A stretch of DNA of 64,000 nucleotides from JBKQHQ01 sp052148715 (GTDB lineage: Bacteria; Pseudomonadota; Alphaproteobacteria; Rhizobiales; Xanthobacteraceae), in NCBI GenBank assembly GCA_052148715.1, contig JBKQHQ010000244.1, forward strand, positions 1-64,000, read 5' to 3'. Shown here piece by piece: positions 53,387 through 62,327 of the stretch. The notes beneath the pieces were generated by a model that searched no databases, was not told the DNA's origin, and was given only the letters and a program-made list of their open reading frames with translations. The position numbers were made by a program, and so were the translations under genes. Every line of letters begins with the position of its first letter. Position 1 is the stretch's first letter.

Positions 53387-53557
53387 TGTAGGGTGGGCAA
53401 AGGCGGCCACCGCGATCCCTCTGAACCACGGAGCCTGATCCGCCGTGCCCACGCGGTTGGGGACTGACTAAGACCGGCCGGGTCTCAAGGCGTGGGCACG
53501 GCGGAACGAGCGCCGTGTCAACACCGCGATGCCTTGGCCGCCTTTGCCCACCCTACA
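53387..53557. repeat. Mosaic palindromic element, 171 bp
   Basis: The outer arms TGTAGGGTGGGCAAAGGCGG and its exact reverse complement at 53538-53557 bound the element, and an inner pair (CCGCCGTGCCCACGC / GCGTGGGCACGGCGG) lies within. It occupies the gap between the binding-protein gene and livH. TGTAGGGTGGGCAAAG repeats are scattered through many Hyphomicrobiales genomes. Confidence 0.88.
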
Positions 53558-53576
53558 GCTCAACTACGCCTCAGCA

Positions 53577-54737
53577 TCACTTCACGTCGTAGGAGACCCA
53601 ATCCTTGACCCGCACGACCGCGTTCGCCGCGCTATCCCAATGATAAACGCGATAGTGCTGCTGAGTGCGGAAATGGTTCTCCGCGGTCCATTCGATGGGT
53701 CCGCCGCGCAGACCTTTGGTGTCGATCTTGAGCGCTTCCAACGAGCTGCGCACCTTTTGCGGCGTCGGCGGCCAGGCGGTCCCCTTCATGGCCGCCTCAA
53801 CGATCAGGCCGCCGATCCAGCCCTCGGTCATCTGCTCCGACGGATAACTCGTGCCGGCCTTCTTGGCGGCCTCGGTGATCTCCTTCTGGATCGGCAAGCC
53901 CTCCTGGAACAGCGCGTTGGCGCCGATCACGTAAAACTTCGGATCTTTGACCCGCGCCAGATCGGCCTCGGCCTCGATATGCGCCCACGCAATGTAGTCG
54001 CCCTGCCATCCGAGCTTTCGGAGCGCCTCCAGCGTCTTCACTTCGGTCACCCACGGCGCCCAAGAAAAAACCCAGGTCGGATCGGCCCCCTTGAGCTTGG
54101 TTGCATACGGCGTGTAGTCCGGCGTTGGCGGCGGAATGACCTCCTTGTCAACCGTCGTCATGCCGGCCTTCTGCGCCTCGCTTTCCGCGTAGTCGATCTC
54201 GCCGCGCGAGAGCGGAATTGCCATGGCGGAAAATCCGATCTTGATCGGCCCCGTGGTCGTCTCCTTGATGAAGGCGAGCGTCGCCCGGCTGTCGTAACCG
54301 CCCGCATAGGCCGTCGAGCAGAATTGCAGCGGATCAGCCTTCGGATAGACGTCCTTGGGGCACACGGCGCCCATGTAGAGGAGGGGAGTTTCCGCGCGCT
54401 TGGTCTCGGCAACGACGGGTGCATAGGTGGATGAAAGGCTGGACAGCACCAGCAACTGAACGTTGTCCTGCGTCAGCAGCTTCTTGGCGTTGGCGGCGGC
54501 CTTCGACGGCTCGCCTTGATCATCCTGGATGATCAGTTGGATCTTCTTGCCATTGACGCCTCCCGCCGCGTTCACCCGGTCGATGTAGAGCCGCAATCCC
54601 TCGATGGGGGGGGCGGTGGTGCCGGCCGCCGGCCCGGTCAGCGCGGCGCTGACGCCGACAAGATAGGCCTCTTGCGCCGCGGCGGGGAACGCCACCGCTG
54701 CACAGGCGAGCGCGCCAATAAGACTGCTCTTCAACAT
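53577..54737 (-). CDS. Liv-type ABC transporter substrate-binding protein
   Basis: The 386-residue protein has a signal peptide (MLKSSLIGALACAAVAFPAA, cleaved after AAAQ) and the type I binding-protein pattern starting AYLVGVSAALTGPAAGTT, followed by DDQGEPSKAAANAKKLL. It carries a pair of extra cysteines (GAVCPKD and LQFCSTAY) that may form a disulfide. GGGAGG precedes the ATG at 54737. Its genetic linkage to an acyl-CoA ligase and a TetR regulator suggests an aromatic or aliphatic acid ligand. A repeat element separates it from livH. Confidence 0.92.
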   Translation of the reverse strand: MLKSSLIGALACAAVAFPAAAQEAYLVGVSAALTGPAAGTTAPPIEGLRLYIDRVNAAGGVNGKKIQLIIQDDQGEPSKAAANAKKLLTQDNVQLLVLSSLSSTYAPVVAETKRAETPLLYMGAVCPKDVYPKADPLQFCSTAYAGGYDSRATLAFIKETTTGPIKIGFSAMAIPLSRGEIDYAESEAQKAGMTTVDKEVIPPPTPDYTPYATKLKGADPTWVFSWAPWVTEVKTLEALRKLGWQGDYIAWAHIEAEADLARVKDPKFYVIGANALFQEGLPIQKEITEAAKKAGTSYPSEQMTEGWIGGLIVEAAMKGTAWPPTPQKVRSSLEALKIDTKGLRGGPIEWTAENHFRTQQHYRVYHWDSAANAVVRVKDWVSYDVK

Positions 54738-54772
54738 CGATTCCTCCCTTTGTTGGTTGCGCAGACATGCGC

Positions 54773-56656
54773 TCATGCGATGCGCATGCTCACTTCATCG
54801 GCGATCAGCCGCTCCTCGCGGTCGTCGTACATGCCCTCGATGAGATCCTTGAACCGTTCGTACATGAGCTGCCGCTTGACTTTGCGCGTCGGCGTCACCG
54901 GCTCACCTTCTTCCTCGGGATCGAGCGTCTTCGGCAGAATGCGGAATGCCTTGATTTGCTCGACCCGGGCGAGCTCCGCGTTGACTCTGTCGACCTCGCC
55001 TTGCACGAGCTGCTCGATCTGCGAGTTCTGTGCCAGATTAGTAAACCCCGTGTAGCTGATATCGCGGGTGCGGGCCCAATCGGCGACCGTGTCGTAGTCG
55101 ATCTCGACCAGGGCGGTGAGAAACTTGCGCCCGTGGCCGAGCACCACCGCCTCGACCACATAGGGACTGGCGCGCAGCATGTTCTCGATCAAAGAAGGCG
55201 AAACGGTCTTGCCGCCCGCGGTGACTATGAAATCGCGCGCCCGATCGACGAGGCGCAGCACGTCATTATCCCAAACACCGATATCGCCGGTGCGCAGCCA
55301 GCCGTCCGCCTGCTTGACCGCCCGCGTTGCCGCCTCGTTTCCCCAGTAGCCTTCAAACAGGTCGGGGCTGTGCACCAGCACCTCGCCGTCAGCGGCGAGC
55401 CGGACTTGCCAGCCTTCGGGCACGGTGCCGACGCTGCCGGGTCGCGGAAACGGCCCGCGCTGGCCGGCGACGATACCGCCCGCAGTCTCGGTCTGGCCGT
55501 ACATCTCCACGACATTGATGCCGTAGATATGCCAGAGCGCCATCGTCTCGCCGGCCAAGGCGGCGCCGCCGCAGATCACGAGCTCGAGCCGGTTGAAGCC
55601 GAGCTTGTTCAGGATCGGGGTAAAAATTGCCGCCCGCAAGCAGCGATAGCATGCCTCCTGCGCCGGCGTGATCTTGCCGTCCCAGCGGCGCCGGGCATGA
55701 CGGCGCGCAAAACGCATGGCCCAGTCATAGGCGCCCCGTTTGACGGGCGAGGAATTGAGCATGCCGACGAGGATTTGCGACGCGAATTTTTGCAGATAGC
55801 GCGGCACCGTAAACAGGACCGTCGGCGCAATTTCAAACAGGGTCGCGGGCAGATCTTCGACGGACTCGCCGAAGTGTGGGACGAGGCGCGAGATCAGCGG
55901 CAAGGTCACGGCGATATCGCGCCCGAGCACGTGGCAAAGCGGCAGATAGACGACGGTGCGATGCTCTTTTTCGGCCAGCGCCGGATAGTGGCCGACGATA
56001 TTGGCAGTCGCGGCAAGATGCTTCCCGTGGGTGACCAGGGCCCCCTTCGGCTGGCCGCTTGTGCCGGAGGTGTAAACGATGAAGGCCGGAGCGTCCGGCG
56101 AGAGGTCGCGGACCCGGTTTTCGAGCCACGCCGGATCGGGCTGCTCGACGGAGCTGACGAGGTCGCCGTAGCGGCGCAGCTTCGGATGGTCGTAGCCGAA
56201 CATGGCCGCATCATCGATCACCAGGATCCATCGTAGAGCCGGCAGCGCATCGGCAATCGGCAAGATCTTGTCGACGTATTCCTGGTCTTCGGCAATGAAC
56301 GCCACCGCGCCGCCGTCGCGCATCTGATAGGCGACCTCCGAGGGTGCCGCGGTCGGATAGATGCCGTAGACGATGGCCCCCAGCGATTGCGCGGCGAGAT
56401 CGCAAATCGCCCACTCCTCACAGGCGTCCGCCATGATGGCGACGCGATCGCCGGGCGCAAGCTCAAGCGTCGCGAAGGCGCGCGCGGCGCGCGCGACCAT
56501 GGCGGCGTAATCGCGCCAGCGGCGCTCGCGATAAAGGCCGCGATGCTTGGAGCGGAACGCCACGACATCCGGCGTCAAGCGGGCGTGCTCGCACAGCAAG
56601 AGCGGCGCGCTCTTGCGGCGTAGTGCTTCGCGATCGTCCCGTTGTGTCGGGATCAT
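54773..56656 (-). CDS. Long-chain acyl-CoA synthetase (FadD15/AMP-forming) linked to the Liv operon
   Basis: This 627-residue adenylate-forming enzyme has the FadD15-type pattern: YTSGTSGQPKGALVTHG, the YLPLCHVLGRD block, EMYGQTETAGG, the hinge TGDIGVWD, and the C-terminal FIVTAGGKTVSPSLIE and RKVKRQLMYERFKDLIE. FadD15-like proteins activate fatty or aromatic carboxylic acids. As the first gene of the operon it is probably the intracellular trap for the acid brought in by the Liv transporter. The promoter lies between this gene and the TetR stop, where a candidate operator is found. Confidence 0.92.
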   Translation of the reverse strand: MIPTQRDDREALRRKSAPLLLCEHARLTPDVVAFRSKHRGLYRERRWRDYAAMVARAARAFATLELAPGDRVAIMADACEEWAICDLAAQSLGAIVYGIYPTAAPSEVAYQMRDGGAVAFIAEDQEYVDKILPIADALPALRWILVIDDAAMFGYDHPKLRRYGDLVSSVEQPDPAWLENRVRDLSPDAPAFIVYTSGTSGQPKGALVTHGKHLAATANIVGHYPALAEKEHRTVVYLPLCHVLGRDIAVTLPLISRLVPHFGESVEDLPATLFEIAPTVLFTVPRYLQKFASQILVGMLNSSPVKRGAYDWAMRFARRHARRRWDGKITPAQEACYRCLRAAIFTPILNKLGFNRLELVICGGAALAGETMALWHIYGINVVEMYGQTETAGGIVAGQRGPFPRPGSVGTVPEGWQVRLAADGEVLVHSPDLFEGYWGNEAATRAVKQADGWLRTGDIGVWDNDVLRLVDRARDFIVTAGGKTVSPSLIENMLRASPYVVEAVVLGHGRKFLTALVEIDYDTVADWARTRDISYTGFTNLAQNSQIEQLVQGEVDRVNAELARVEQIKAFRILPKTLDPEEEGEPVTPTRKVKRQLMYERFKDLIEGMYDDREERLIADEVSMRIA

Positions 56657-56711
56657 CTGGCGTCCCGTCGAGCGTTTCCCGATAAACCATATAACTCAAG
56701 CGATCTCGAAA

Positions 56712-56728
56712 TTCTATAGGTCGATAGC
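56712..56728. promoter_or_regulatory. Candidate TetR operator upstream of the acyl-CoA synthetase
   Basis: TTCTATAGGTCGATAGC shares the TCTATAGG half with a similar site at 57442-57457, upstream of the tetR gene. It lies 56 bases upstream of the synthetase start, so it could control the Liv operon. Confidence 0.45.
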
Positions 56729-57369
56729 TAACGCTGCCGGGGGCGGCGACGCGGCCGCGGCCGCTTCAAGGCTCCCTCGATCACCAGGCGGGAATATTCT
56801 TCGCCGATGCGCGGGAGCGGCACCTCTTCCTTGCGATACCAGTCCGCCGCCGCGTTCGCCATCCCGAGCACCGCGAGCGTGGTCAGCCGCGTGTCGAGGT
56901 CGCTGCGAAACTCGCCCCGGCGCACGCCCTCCTTGATTACGTCCTCGAAAATCCGCTCCAGCGTCCGCGACCACTTGCCGATCCGGCGCCGGCTCTCGGT
57001 CGGCAGATGCTGGCGCTCGTTCAGGAAAACTTTGACGAAGTCACCGCGATCGATCAGGGGAGACAGATGCGAGTTGATCAATTTTTGCAGCTTTTCGCTG
57101 GGCTTGCCGGGTCCCTCCGCAAGGGTCTTGGCGGCCTCGACAAAGCCTTCGACCCCTTTGATGCAGACGAGCTCGAGCGCCCCCTCCTTGGAGGGAAAGT
57201 AGTAATAGAGACTGGCTTGTCGGATGCCGAGCACGTCGGCGATGTCCTGGGTGGTGGCGCCGTGAAAGCCGCGCTCCGCGAACACGCGGGCGGCCGCCTC
57301 GATGATTTCCGGTGCGCGCCGGCGTGGATTGGCGCGGCGGCGGGCAAGGGGAAGGGGCACGACGGTCAT
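56728..57369 (-). CDS. TetR family transcriptional regulator of the Liv operon
   Basis: The 213-residue protein has an N-terminal basic tail, then the TetR helix-turn-helix (EIIEAAARVFAERGFHGATT, then IADVLGIRQASLYYYF and PSKEGALE). The C-terminal domain resembles the type with a conserved GDFVKVFLNERQHLP segment at about residue 110, seen in regulators of aromatic- or fatty-acid operons. Arginine-rich last residues (KRPRPRRRPRQR) are unusual. The start ATG 57369 (MTVVPLPLARRR) is preferred because the upstream frame has no family match. It lies upstream of, and on the same strand as, the acyl-CoA synthetase. Confidence 0.9.
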   Translation of the reverse strand: MTVVPLPLARRRANPRRRAPEIIEAAARVFAERGFHGATTQDIADVLGIRQASLYYYFPSKEGALELVCIKGVEGFVEAAKTLAEGPGKPSEKLQKLINSHLSPLIDRGDFVKVFLNERQHLPTESRRRIGKWSRTLERIFEDVIKEGVRRGEFRSDLDTRLTTLAVLGMANAAADWYRKEEVPLPRIGEEYSRLVIEGALKRPRPRRRPRQR

Positions 57370-57441
57370 GCTTGGCATCCCGGCGAAGAGGGGCAGGCGC
57401 CAACCCCATTGTGTTGGGCCACGCCCCGGCATTAAATTCCA

Positions 57442-57457
57442 TCTATAGGATTATAGG
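57442..57457. promoter_or_regulatory. Candidate TetR operator near the tetR promoter
   Basis: TCTATAGGATTATAGG contains two ATAGG-like units and shares TCTATAGG with the site at 56712-56728. It lies between the divergent tetR and MetE-like genes and could be an autoregulatory site; it might also regulate the MetE-like gene. Confidence 0.45.
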
Positions 57458-57484
57458 CAAGTCCTCAACCGACGGGAGACACCG

Positions 57485-58603
57485 ATGTCCATCCGCTCAA
57501 ACGGCCGCCCGCCGTTCCGCGCCGACCATGTGGGCAGCCTGCTGCGACCGGCGGCGCTGCGCCAGGCGTTCAAGCGGCACGGCGCCGGCGAGATCGGCGA
57601 GGCGGAGTTCACGGGCATTCAGGACGGGTGCGTGCGCGACGTGGTGCGGCTGCAGGAGGAGACAGGCCTGGCGGTCGTCACCGACGGAGAGTTCCGCCGC
57701 GGCTCCTATTGGGGGCGGTTCGTGGAGCGCATGGACGGGTTTGCAATCAGGGATGCCAGCCTGAAATTTCGTGACGATCAGGGCCACGAGGTCGACTTCA
57801 CGGCTCCCTACGCGACCGGCAAGATCAGGCGCAATCGTCCGCTTGCGCTCGATGAATTTACGTTTCTGCGCGGCGTGACACGGGTGACGCCGAAGATCAC
57901 CTTGCCGGCGCCCTCCACCATGCACTTCTATCGCTGCACGGATTTCGCCGCGCCCGCGGCCTATGCGGATGTCGAGGCGTTTTTCGCGGATCTCGCTGCG
58001 GTGTTCGCACAGGAGATCGCCGAGCTTGCCGCGGCCGACTGCCGCTACGTGCAGCTCGACGAGGTGGCGATCGCGCTCCTGTGCGACCCCGGCATCCGCG
58101 GGCGGGTCGCAGCGGTCGGCAGCAGCCCCGATGATCTGGTCGATCGCTATATCGACGCCATCAACCGGGCCGTGGCGGGCTGCCCCGCGGATATGATCGT
58201 CGGCATTCACATGTGCCGTGGCAATTTCCGCGGCCGCTACCTCGGCGAGGGCGGCTACGAGTCGGTGGCCGAGCGCTTCTTCACCCGGACCAACGCCAAC
58301 CATTTCCTGCTCGAATACGACACCGCGCGGGCCGGCGACTTCGAGCCGCTTCGCTTTGTGCCGCGGCACAAGGGCGTGGTTCTAGGGCTCGTCAGCAGCA
58401 AGACGCCGGTCCTCGAGGGCCTGGACGGGCTCAAGCGGCGTACGGAGGAGGCAGCCCGCTTCATCGATCTCGACCGGCTGGCGATCAGCCCGCAATGCGG
58501 CTTCGCCAGCACGGTTGCCGGCAATCCGCTAAGCGAGGCCGATGAGCGGGCGAAGCTGTCCCGGGTGGTCGAAGCCGCGCGGGCGATCTGGGGCGAGGCG
58601 TAA
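57485..58603 (+). CDS. Cobalamin-independent methionine synthase (MetE C-domain-like) protein
   Basis: The 372-residue protein is a single TIM-barrel of the MetE C-terminal type (FRADHVGSLLRP at the start, then VTDGEFRRGSYWG). The zinc ligands match: H and C in IHMCRGN, E in LLEYD and C in SPQCGFAS. Stand-alone proteins of this kind are not full methionine synthases, since the folate-binding N-terminal half is absent, and they may demethylate other thiol or selenium donors. It is divergent from tetR and precedes the NitT-type transporter on the same strand; a shared role is inference only. Confidence 0.87.
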   Translation: MSIRSNGRPPFRADHVGSLLRPAALRQAFKRHGAGEIGEAEFTGIQDGCVRDVVRLQEETGLAVVTDGEFRRGSYWGRFVERMDGFAIRDASLKFRDDQGHEVDFTAPYATGKIRRNRPLALDEFTFLRGVTRVTPKITLPAPSTMHFYRCTDFAAPAAYADVEAFFADLAAVFAQEIAELAAADCRYVQLDEVAIALLCDPGIRGRVAAVGSSPDDLVDRYIDAINRAVAGCPADMIVGIHMCRGNFRGRYLGEGGYESVAERFFTRTNANHFLLEYDTARAGDFEPLRFVPRHKGVVLGLVSSKTPVLEGLDGLKRRTEEAARFIDLDRLAISPQCGFASTVAGNPLSEADERAKLSRVVEAARAIWGEA

Positions 58604-58844
58604 GAATTTCTTGCGTCCCGCGGACCTGGCGACGTAGTTTGCCCACCGCATGTTACTTGCAGAATCGTGGGCCGGGGCGCGCCGCTCAGGAGGTCTCTCC
58701 TCGTCCGTGATCATGGCGCGGCCGCGCCGTCCCTCATCCGCAACGCCCGCCGACGGCGATCGGCGACTGAAATGTCGGTGTGGCCCGGATGATCCTGGGA
58801 CCGCGACCGACAACAAGACTCACCCCCCGGAAGGAGAAATGCTC

Positions 58845-59789
58845 ATGCGAAGACAAACGATCCGTCTGGCGGCTGCCGCCGGCCTGCTGACGCTCGCGGC
58901 AGCGGCGTCCGGCGAGCGCGCCTATGCGGCCGACAAGATCACGGTCGGCGTCATTCCGATCACCGACGTGGCGCCGCTCTATCTCGGCAAGGAGAAGGGC
59001 TTTTTCGCCAAGCAAAATCTCGACGTGGAGATGCAGTTGGCGCAAGGCGGCGCCGAGCTCATCGCCCCCGTGGTCAGCGGCCAGCGCGAGTTCGGGTTCA
59101 GCAATTTGAGCTCGATCCTCATCGCGCAGACCCGCGGCCTCGATCTGGTCGCCGTCGCGCCTGGCGCTTCCTCGACCGGCGAGCAGGGACGCGATTTCGG
59201 CGCCATCATCGCGCCGGGGGACAGCCCGGTGCAAAACGCCAAGGACCTCGAAGGCAAGACGGTTGCCGTCAACAACCTGAACAATATCGGGGATAGCTCG
59301 GTGAAGGCGTCGGTGCGCAAGGCCGGCGGTGACGGCTCAAAGGTAAAATTCGTCGAGCTCGCGTTTCCCGACATGCCGGCGGCGGTGGCCAACAAGCGGG
59401 TCGACGCCGCCTGGATCGTCGAGCCGTTCCTCACGCTGAGTCGGAGCCAAGGCGCCAAGGTCGTGGCTTGGAACCTCGTCGATATGGCGCCCAACCTGAT
59501 GATCGCGGTGTACTTCACCTCGAAGAAATATGCCGATGAGCATCCCGATATCGTCACCCGGTTCAGGGCCGCCATGATCGAGTCGCTTGCTTACGCGGAC
59601 GCCCACACCGACGAGATCCGCCAGATCGTCCCGACCTATACGCGGATCACGAAGGAGCTTATCGGCAAGCTGACGCTGCCGCGCTGGCCAACGGAATATG
59701 GTCGTGCTTCGGCTCAGATTACCGCCGACCTCGCCTTGCAAGATGGTCTGGTGACGAAAAAGCCTGACCTCGATGCGCTGTTGAAGTAA
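58845..59789 (+). CDS. NitT/TauT-type ABC transporter substrate-binding protein
   Basis: The 314-residue periplasmic protein has a signal peptide (MRRQTIRLAAAAGLLTLAAA, cleaved near AYAAD). The mature part reads KITVGVIPITDVAPLYLGKEKG and FAKQNLDVEMQLAQGGAELI, the NMT1/THI5-like pattern of sulfonate, nitrate, thiamine-precursor and phthalate binders. The ATG at 58845 has AAGGAG eight bases upstream; the ATG at 58839 is too close to it. It heads a complete transporter operon of SBP, two permeases and an ATPase, followed by a cyclase-type hydrolase. Confidence 0.92.
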   Translation: MRRQTIRLAAAAGLLTLAAAASGERAYAADKITVGVIPITDVAPLYLGKEKGFFAKQNLDVEMQLAQGGAELIAPVVSGQREFGFSNLSSILIAQTRGLDLVAVAPGASSTGEQGRDFGAIIAPGDSPVQNAKDLEGKTVAVNNLNNIGDSSVKASVRKAGGDGSKVKFVELAFPDMPAAVANKRVDAAWIVEPFLTLSRSQGAKVVAWNLVDMAPNLMIAVYFTSKKYADEHPDIVTRFRAAMIESLAYADAHTDEIRQIVPTYTRITKELIGKLTLPRWPTEYGRASAQITADLALQDGLVTKKPDLDALLK

Positions 59790-59798
59790 TGCTCGAGG

Positions 59799-60614
59799 AT
59801 GGATGCGGCGCAACGTACCCCTTCGATCCGGCCCGGTTGGGCGGGCGCCGGCCCAGTTGTCCAGGGCCTCTGCGGGCTGATCGGCGTCGCCGCACTGCTT
59901 GAGGCGGCGCCCCGCATTGGCCTCGTCTCACCGCTCTATTTTCCGCCGCTCAGCACGCTCATCGTGGTGCTGGCGGTGGAGGTCCAGCACGGCGCCTTCT
60001 GGACCGCGCTCGGTTTTACGCTGCAGAGCTGGGCGCTTGGGCTTGGCATCTCCGTCCTGGCGGGCATTGCCATTGGCATCGCCATCGGCGGCTCGTCGAT
60101 CGCACTGGCGACGACGCGCTCGACCATCGAGTTCCTGCGGCCGATTCCGTCAGTCGCCCTGATCCCCTTGGTGACGCTGTTGTTCGGCACGACGCTGCGT
60201 TCCAATCTGGTGCTCGTCGTCTACGCCGCATTCTGGCAGGTGCTGATCCAGGTGCTTTATGGCGTGCAGGATGTGGACCCGGTGGCGCGGGAGACCGCCC
60301 GTTCTTACCGGTTCGGACGCTGGGCGCAGATCCGCTACGTGACGTGGCCGACGACGCTGCCCTACCTGATGACCGGCATCCGGCTCGCTGCCGCCGTCGC
60401 CTTGATCCTCACCATCACGGCGGAGCTCGTGATCGGCACGCCTGGGCTTGGCAAGGAGATCTTCGTGGCGCAGACGAGCGGCGCCTATGCGGTGATGTAT
60501 GCCTATGTGATCGTCACCGGCATCATCGGTGTCGCGGTCAATGTCTTAGCCCGCGCGCTGGAACGTCTGGCGATGCCGTGGCATCCCTCGCTGCGATCGG
60601 ACGTGCCGGCATGA
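59799..60614 (+). CDS. NitT/TauT-type ABC transporter permease 1
   Basis: A 271-residue permease with six hydrophobic segments and the EAA coupling loop DVDPVARETARSYRFGRWAQ at about residues 156-175. The N-terminal ends with a periplasmic segment (RIGLVSPLYFPPLST). It is distinct in sequence from the next permease, so the transporter uses a heterodimeric membrane part, which is less common in this group. Its stop overlaps the start of the second permease by four bases. Confidence 0.92.
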   Translation: MDAAQRTPSIRPGWAGAGPVVQGLCGLIGVAALLEAAPRIGLVSPLYFPPLSTLIVVLAVEVQHGAFWTALGFTLQSWALGLGISVLAGIAIGIAIGGSSIALATTRSTIEFLRPIPSVALIPLVTLLFGTTLRSNLVLVVYAAFWQVLIQVLYGVQDVDPVARETARSYRFGRWAQIRYVTWPTTLPYLMTGIRLAAAVALILTITAELVIGTPGLGKEIFVAQTSGAYAVMYAYVIVTGIIGVAVNVLARALERLAMPWHPSLRSDVPA

Positions 60615-61405
60615 CGCAAGAGCAGATTACCCAGCTCGGCCGGCAGGCTGGGCTGGCGCTCGGCCTGCCGCTGGTGCTGCTCGCGGCGTGGTGGTTGTTG
60701 AGCTCGGGCAGCAGCAATTTCTTCTTTCCGCCGCTTGCGACGATCGTAAAGACATTCGCCGACATCTGGTTTTCGCCGCGGATCGTCAACGACGTCGTGC
60801 CGAGCCTGGTGCGGCTGTTCATCGGATTTACGGCGGCGCTCGTGCTCGGTCTCGCGCTCGGAATTCCCATCGGCGCCTCGCGGACGCTGCGCAACATCGT
60901 CGAGCCGGCGCTGGAGTTTTTGCGCGCCATTCCGCCGCCGGTGTTGGTGCCGATTTTTATTCTTCTGGTCGGCATCGAGAACGCAATGAAGGTTTTGGTG
61001 ATCGTCTCCGGCTGCGTTTGGCCGATCCTGCTCAATGCCGTGGCCGGCGTGCGTGCGCTCGATGAGGTTTTGGAAAACGTCGTGCGATGCTATCGGATTC
61101 GCGGTTGGGCGCGGCTCTGGTACTTCGTCATTCCGGGCGCCGGCCCGCAGATTTTTGCCGGCATGCGCCAAGCGCTCTCGATCGGCATCATCCTGATGGT
61201 GATCAGCGAGATGTTCGCGGCCAGCAATGGGCTCGGCTTTTCGCTTATCCAGTTCCAGCGCAGCTTCGCGATTCCGGAAATGTGGACGGGCATCGTGCTA
61301 TTGGGGCTGATCGGCATTGCGCTCGCATTCGGCTTCCGCCTGCTCGAAAATTGGTTGCTGGGCTGGTACTATGGCCTGCGTCGCTCGCAACGAGGCGGTG
61401 CATAG
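60611..61405 (+). CDS. NitT/TauT-type ABC transporter permease 2
   Basis: A 264-residue permease with six hydrophobic segments. The EAA loop is at about residues 146-165 (ALDEVLENVVRCYRIRGWAR), and the conserved EFLRAIPPPVLVPIFILLVG segment just before it is typical of SsuC/TauC-like permeases. The ATG at 60611 overlaps the preceding gene by 4 bases, and the ATPase starts three bases after the stop. Confidence 0.93.
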   Translation: MTQEQITQLGRQAGLALGLPLVLLAAWWLLSSGSSNFFFPPLATIVKTFADIWFSPRIVNDVVPSLVRLFIGFTAALVLGLALGIPIGASRTLRNIVEPALEFLRAIPPPVLVPIFILLVGIENAMKVLVIVSGCVWPILLNAVAGVRALDEVLENVVRCYRIRGWARLWYFVIPGAGPQIFAGMRQALSIGIILMVISEMFAASNGLGFSLIQFQRSFAIPEMWTGIVLLGLIGIALAFGFRLLENWLLGWYYGLRRSQRGGA

Positions 61406-61407
61406 CT

Positions 61408-62283
61408 ATGGATGCCGGCGCGCAGCGTGCAAGCTCCAAGCCTTTAGGTGTCAGGCCTTCAGGTCTCAAGCCGATCATCGAGATCGCCGGCTTGCGCAAG
61501 GTCTACGAGGGGCGCACCCGTAGCGTGGAGGCGATCCGCGACGTGACCTGCAGCGTCGGCGTCGGCGAGCTCGTCTGCATTCTCGGACCTTCCGGCGCAG
61601 GCAAGACCACGCTGCTCAAGTGCATCGCCGGCTTGCTGCCGCCGAGCGCCGGCGCGGTCATTCTCGAGGGCGAGGCGGTAGTGGAGCCGCCGGCCGCGAT
61701 GGCGGTGGTATTTCAGGAATACGGACGCAGCCTGTTTCCGTGGATGTCGGTTGAGGACAATGTCGAGCTGCCGCTCAAGCAAAAGGGGGTGCCGGCCGCG
61801 CGCCGTCGGGTGCTGGTGCGCGAGGCGCTGGCAGCCGTCGACCTCGCCGAAGTGCACGCGGCCTATCCGTGGCAGCTGTCTGGCGGCATGCAGCAGCGGG
61901 TGGCGATTGCCCGTGCTGTTGCCTATGAGCCGCATGTGCTGTTGATGGACGAGCCGTTTGCCGCCGTCGATGCGCAAACCCGAGCCGACCTGGAAGATCT
62001 GATCCGCAGGCTTTGGCGGCGGATGCGGGTCACCATCCTGTTCGTCACCCATGACATCGAGGAGGCGGTCTATCTGGGGCAGCGCGTGCTTGTGCTGTCG
62101 ATGTCGCCGACCGTGGTGATGGAGGACGTGGCGATCGACCTGCCGGATGAACGCTCGCAGCTCGAGACCCGTTCGTTGCCGCGTTTTGCAGAACTGCGCA
62201 AGCATCTTTATGCCCAAATTCAACGGGCGAAGCAGGGCTGGAGACCGTCGGGTGAGCAAGGTCCGGGATCCGGCCGGCAATGA
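61408..62283 (+). CDS. NitT/TauT-type ABC transporter ATP-binding protein
   Basis: The 291-residue ATPase has Walker A GPSGAGKTTLLKCIAG at about residue 64, Q-loop VVFQEYGRSLFPWM, signature LSGGMQQRVAIARA, Walker B LLMDEPFAAVDAQ and switch histidine in VTHDIEEAV, all of the SsuB/TauB kind. An N-terminal extension of about 25 residues (SSKPLGVRPSGLKP) precedes the core and contains two short V/G-R-P-S-G-L-K-like repeats. It follows the permease by two bases and the hydrolase begins 44 bases later. Confidence 0.93.
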   Translation: MDAGAQRASSKPLGVRPSGLKPIIEIAGLRKVYEGRTRSVEAIRDVTCSVGVGELVCILGPSGAGKTTLLKCIAGLLPPSAGAVILEGEAVVEPPAAMAVVFQEYGRSLFPWMSVEDNVELPLKQKGVPAARRRVLVREALAAVDLAEVHAAYPWQLSGGMQQRVAIARAVAYEPHVLLMDEPFAAVDAQTRADLEDLIRRLWRRMRVTILFVTHDIEEAVYLGQRVLVLSMSPTVVMEDVAIDLPDERSQLETRSLPRFAELRKHLYAQIQRAKQGWRPSGEQGPGSGRQ

Positions 62284-62327
62284 TATCTAACGCATCCGGG
62301 CGGCGTCGCCGCCCAAGGGAGGTTTAC

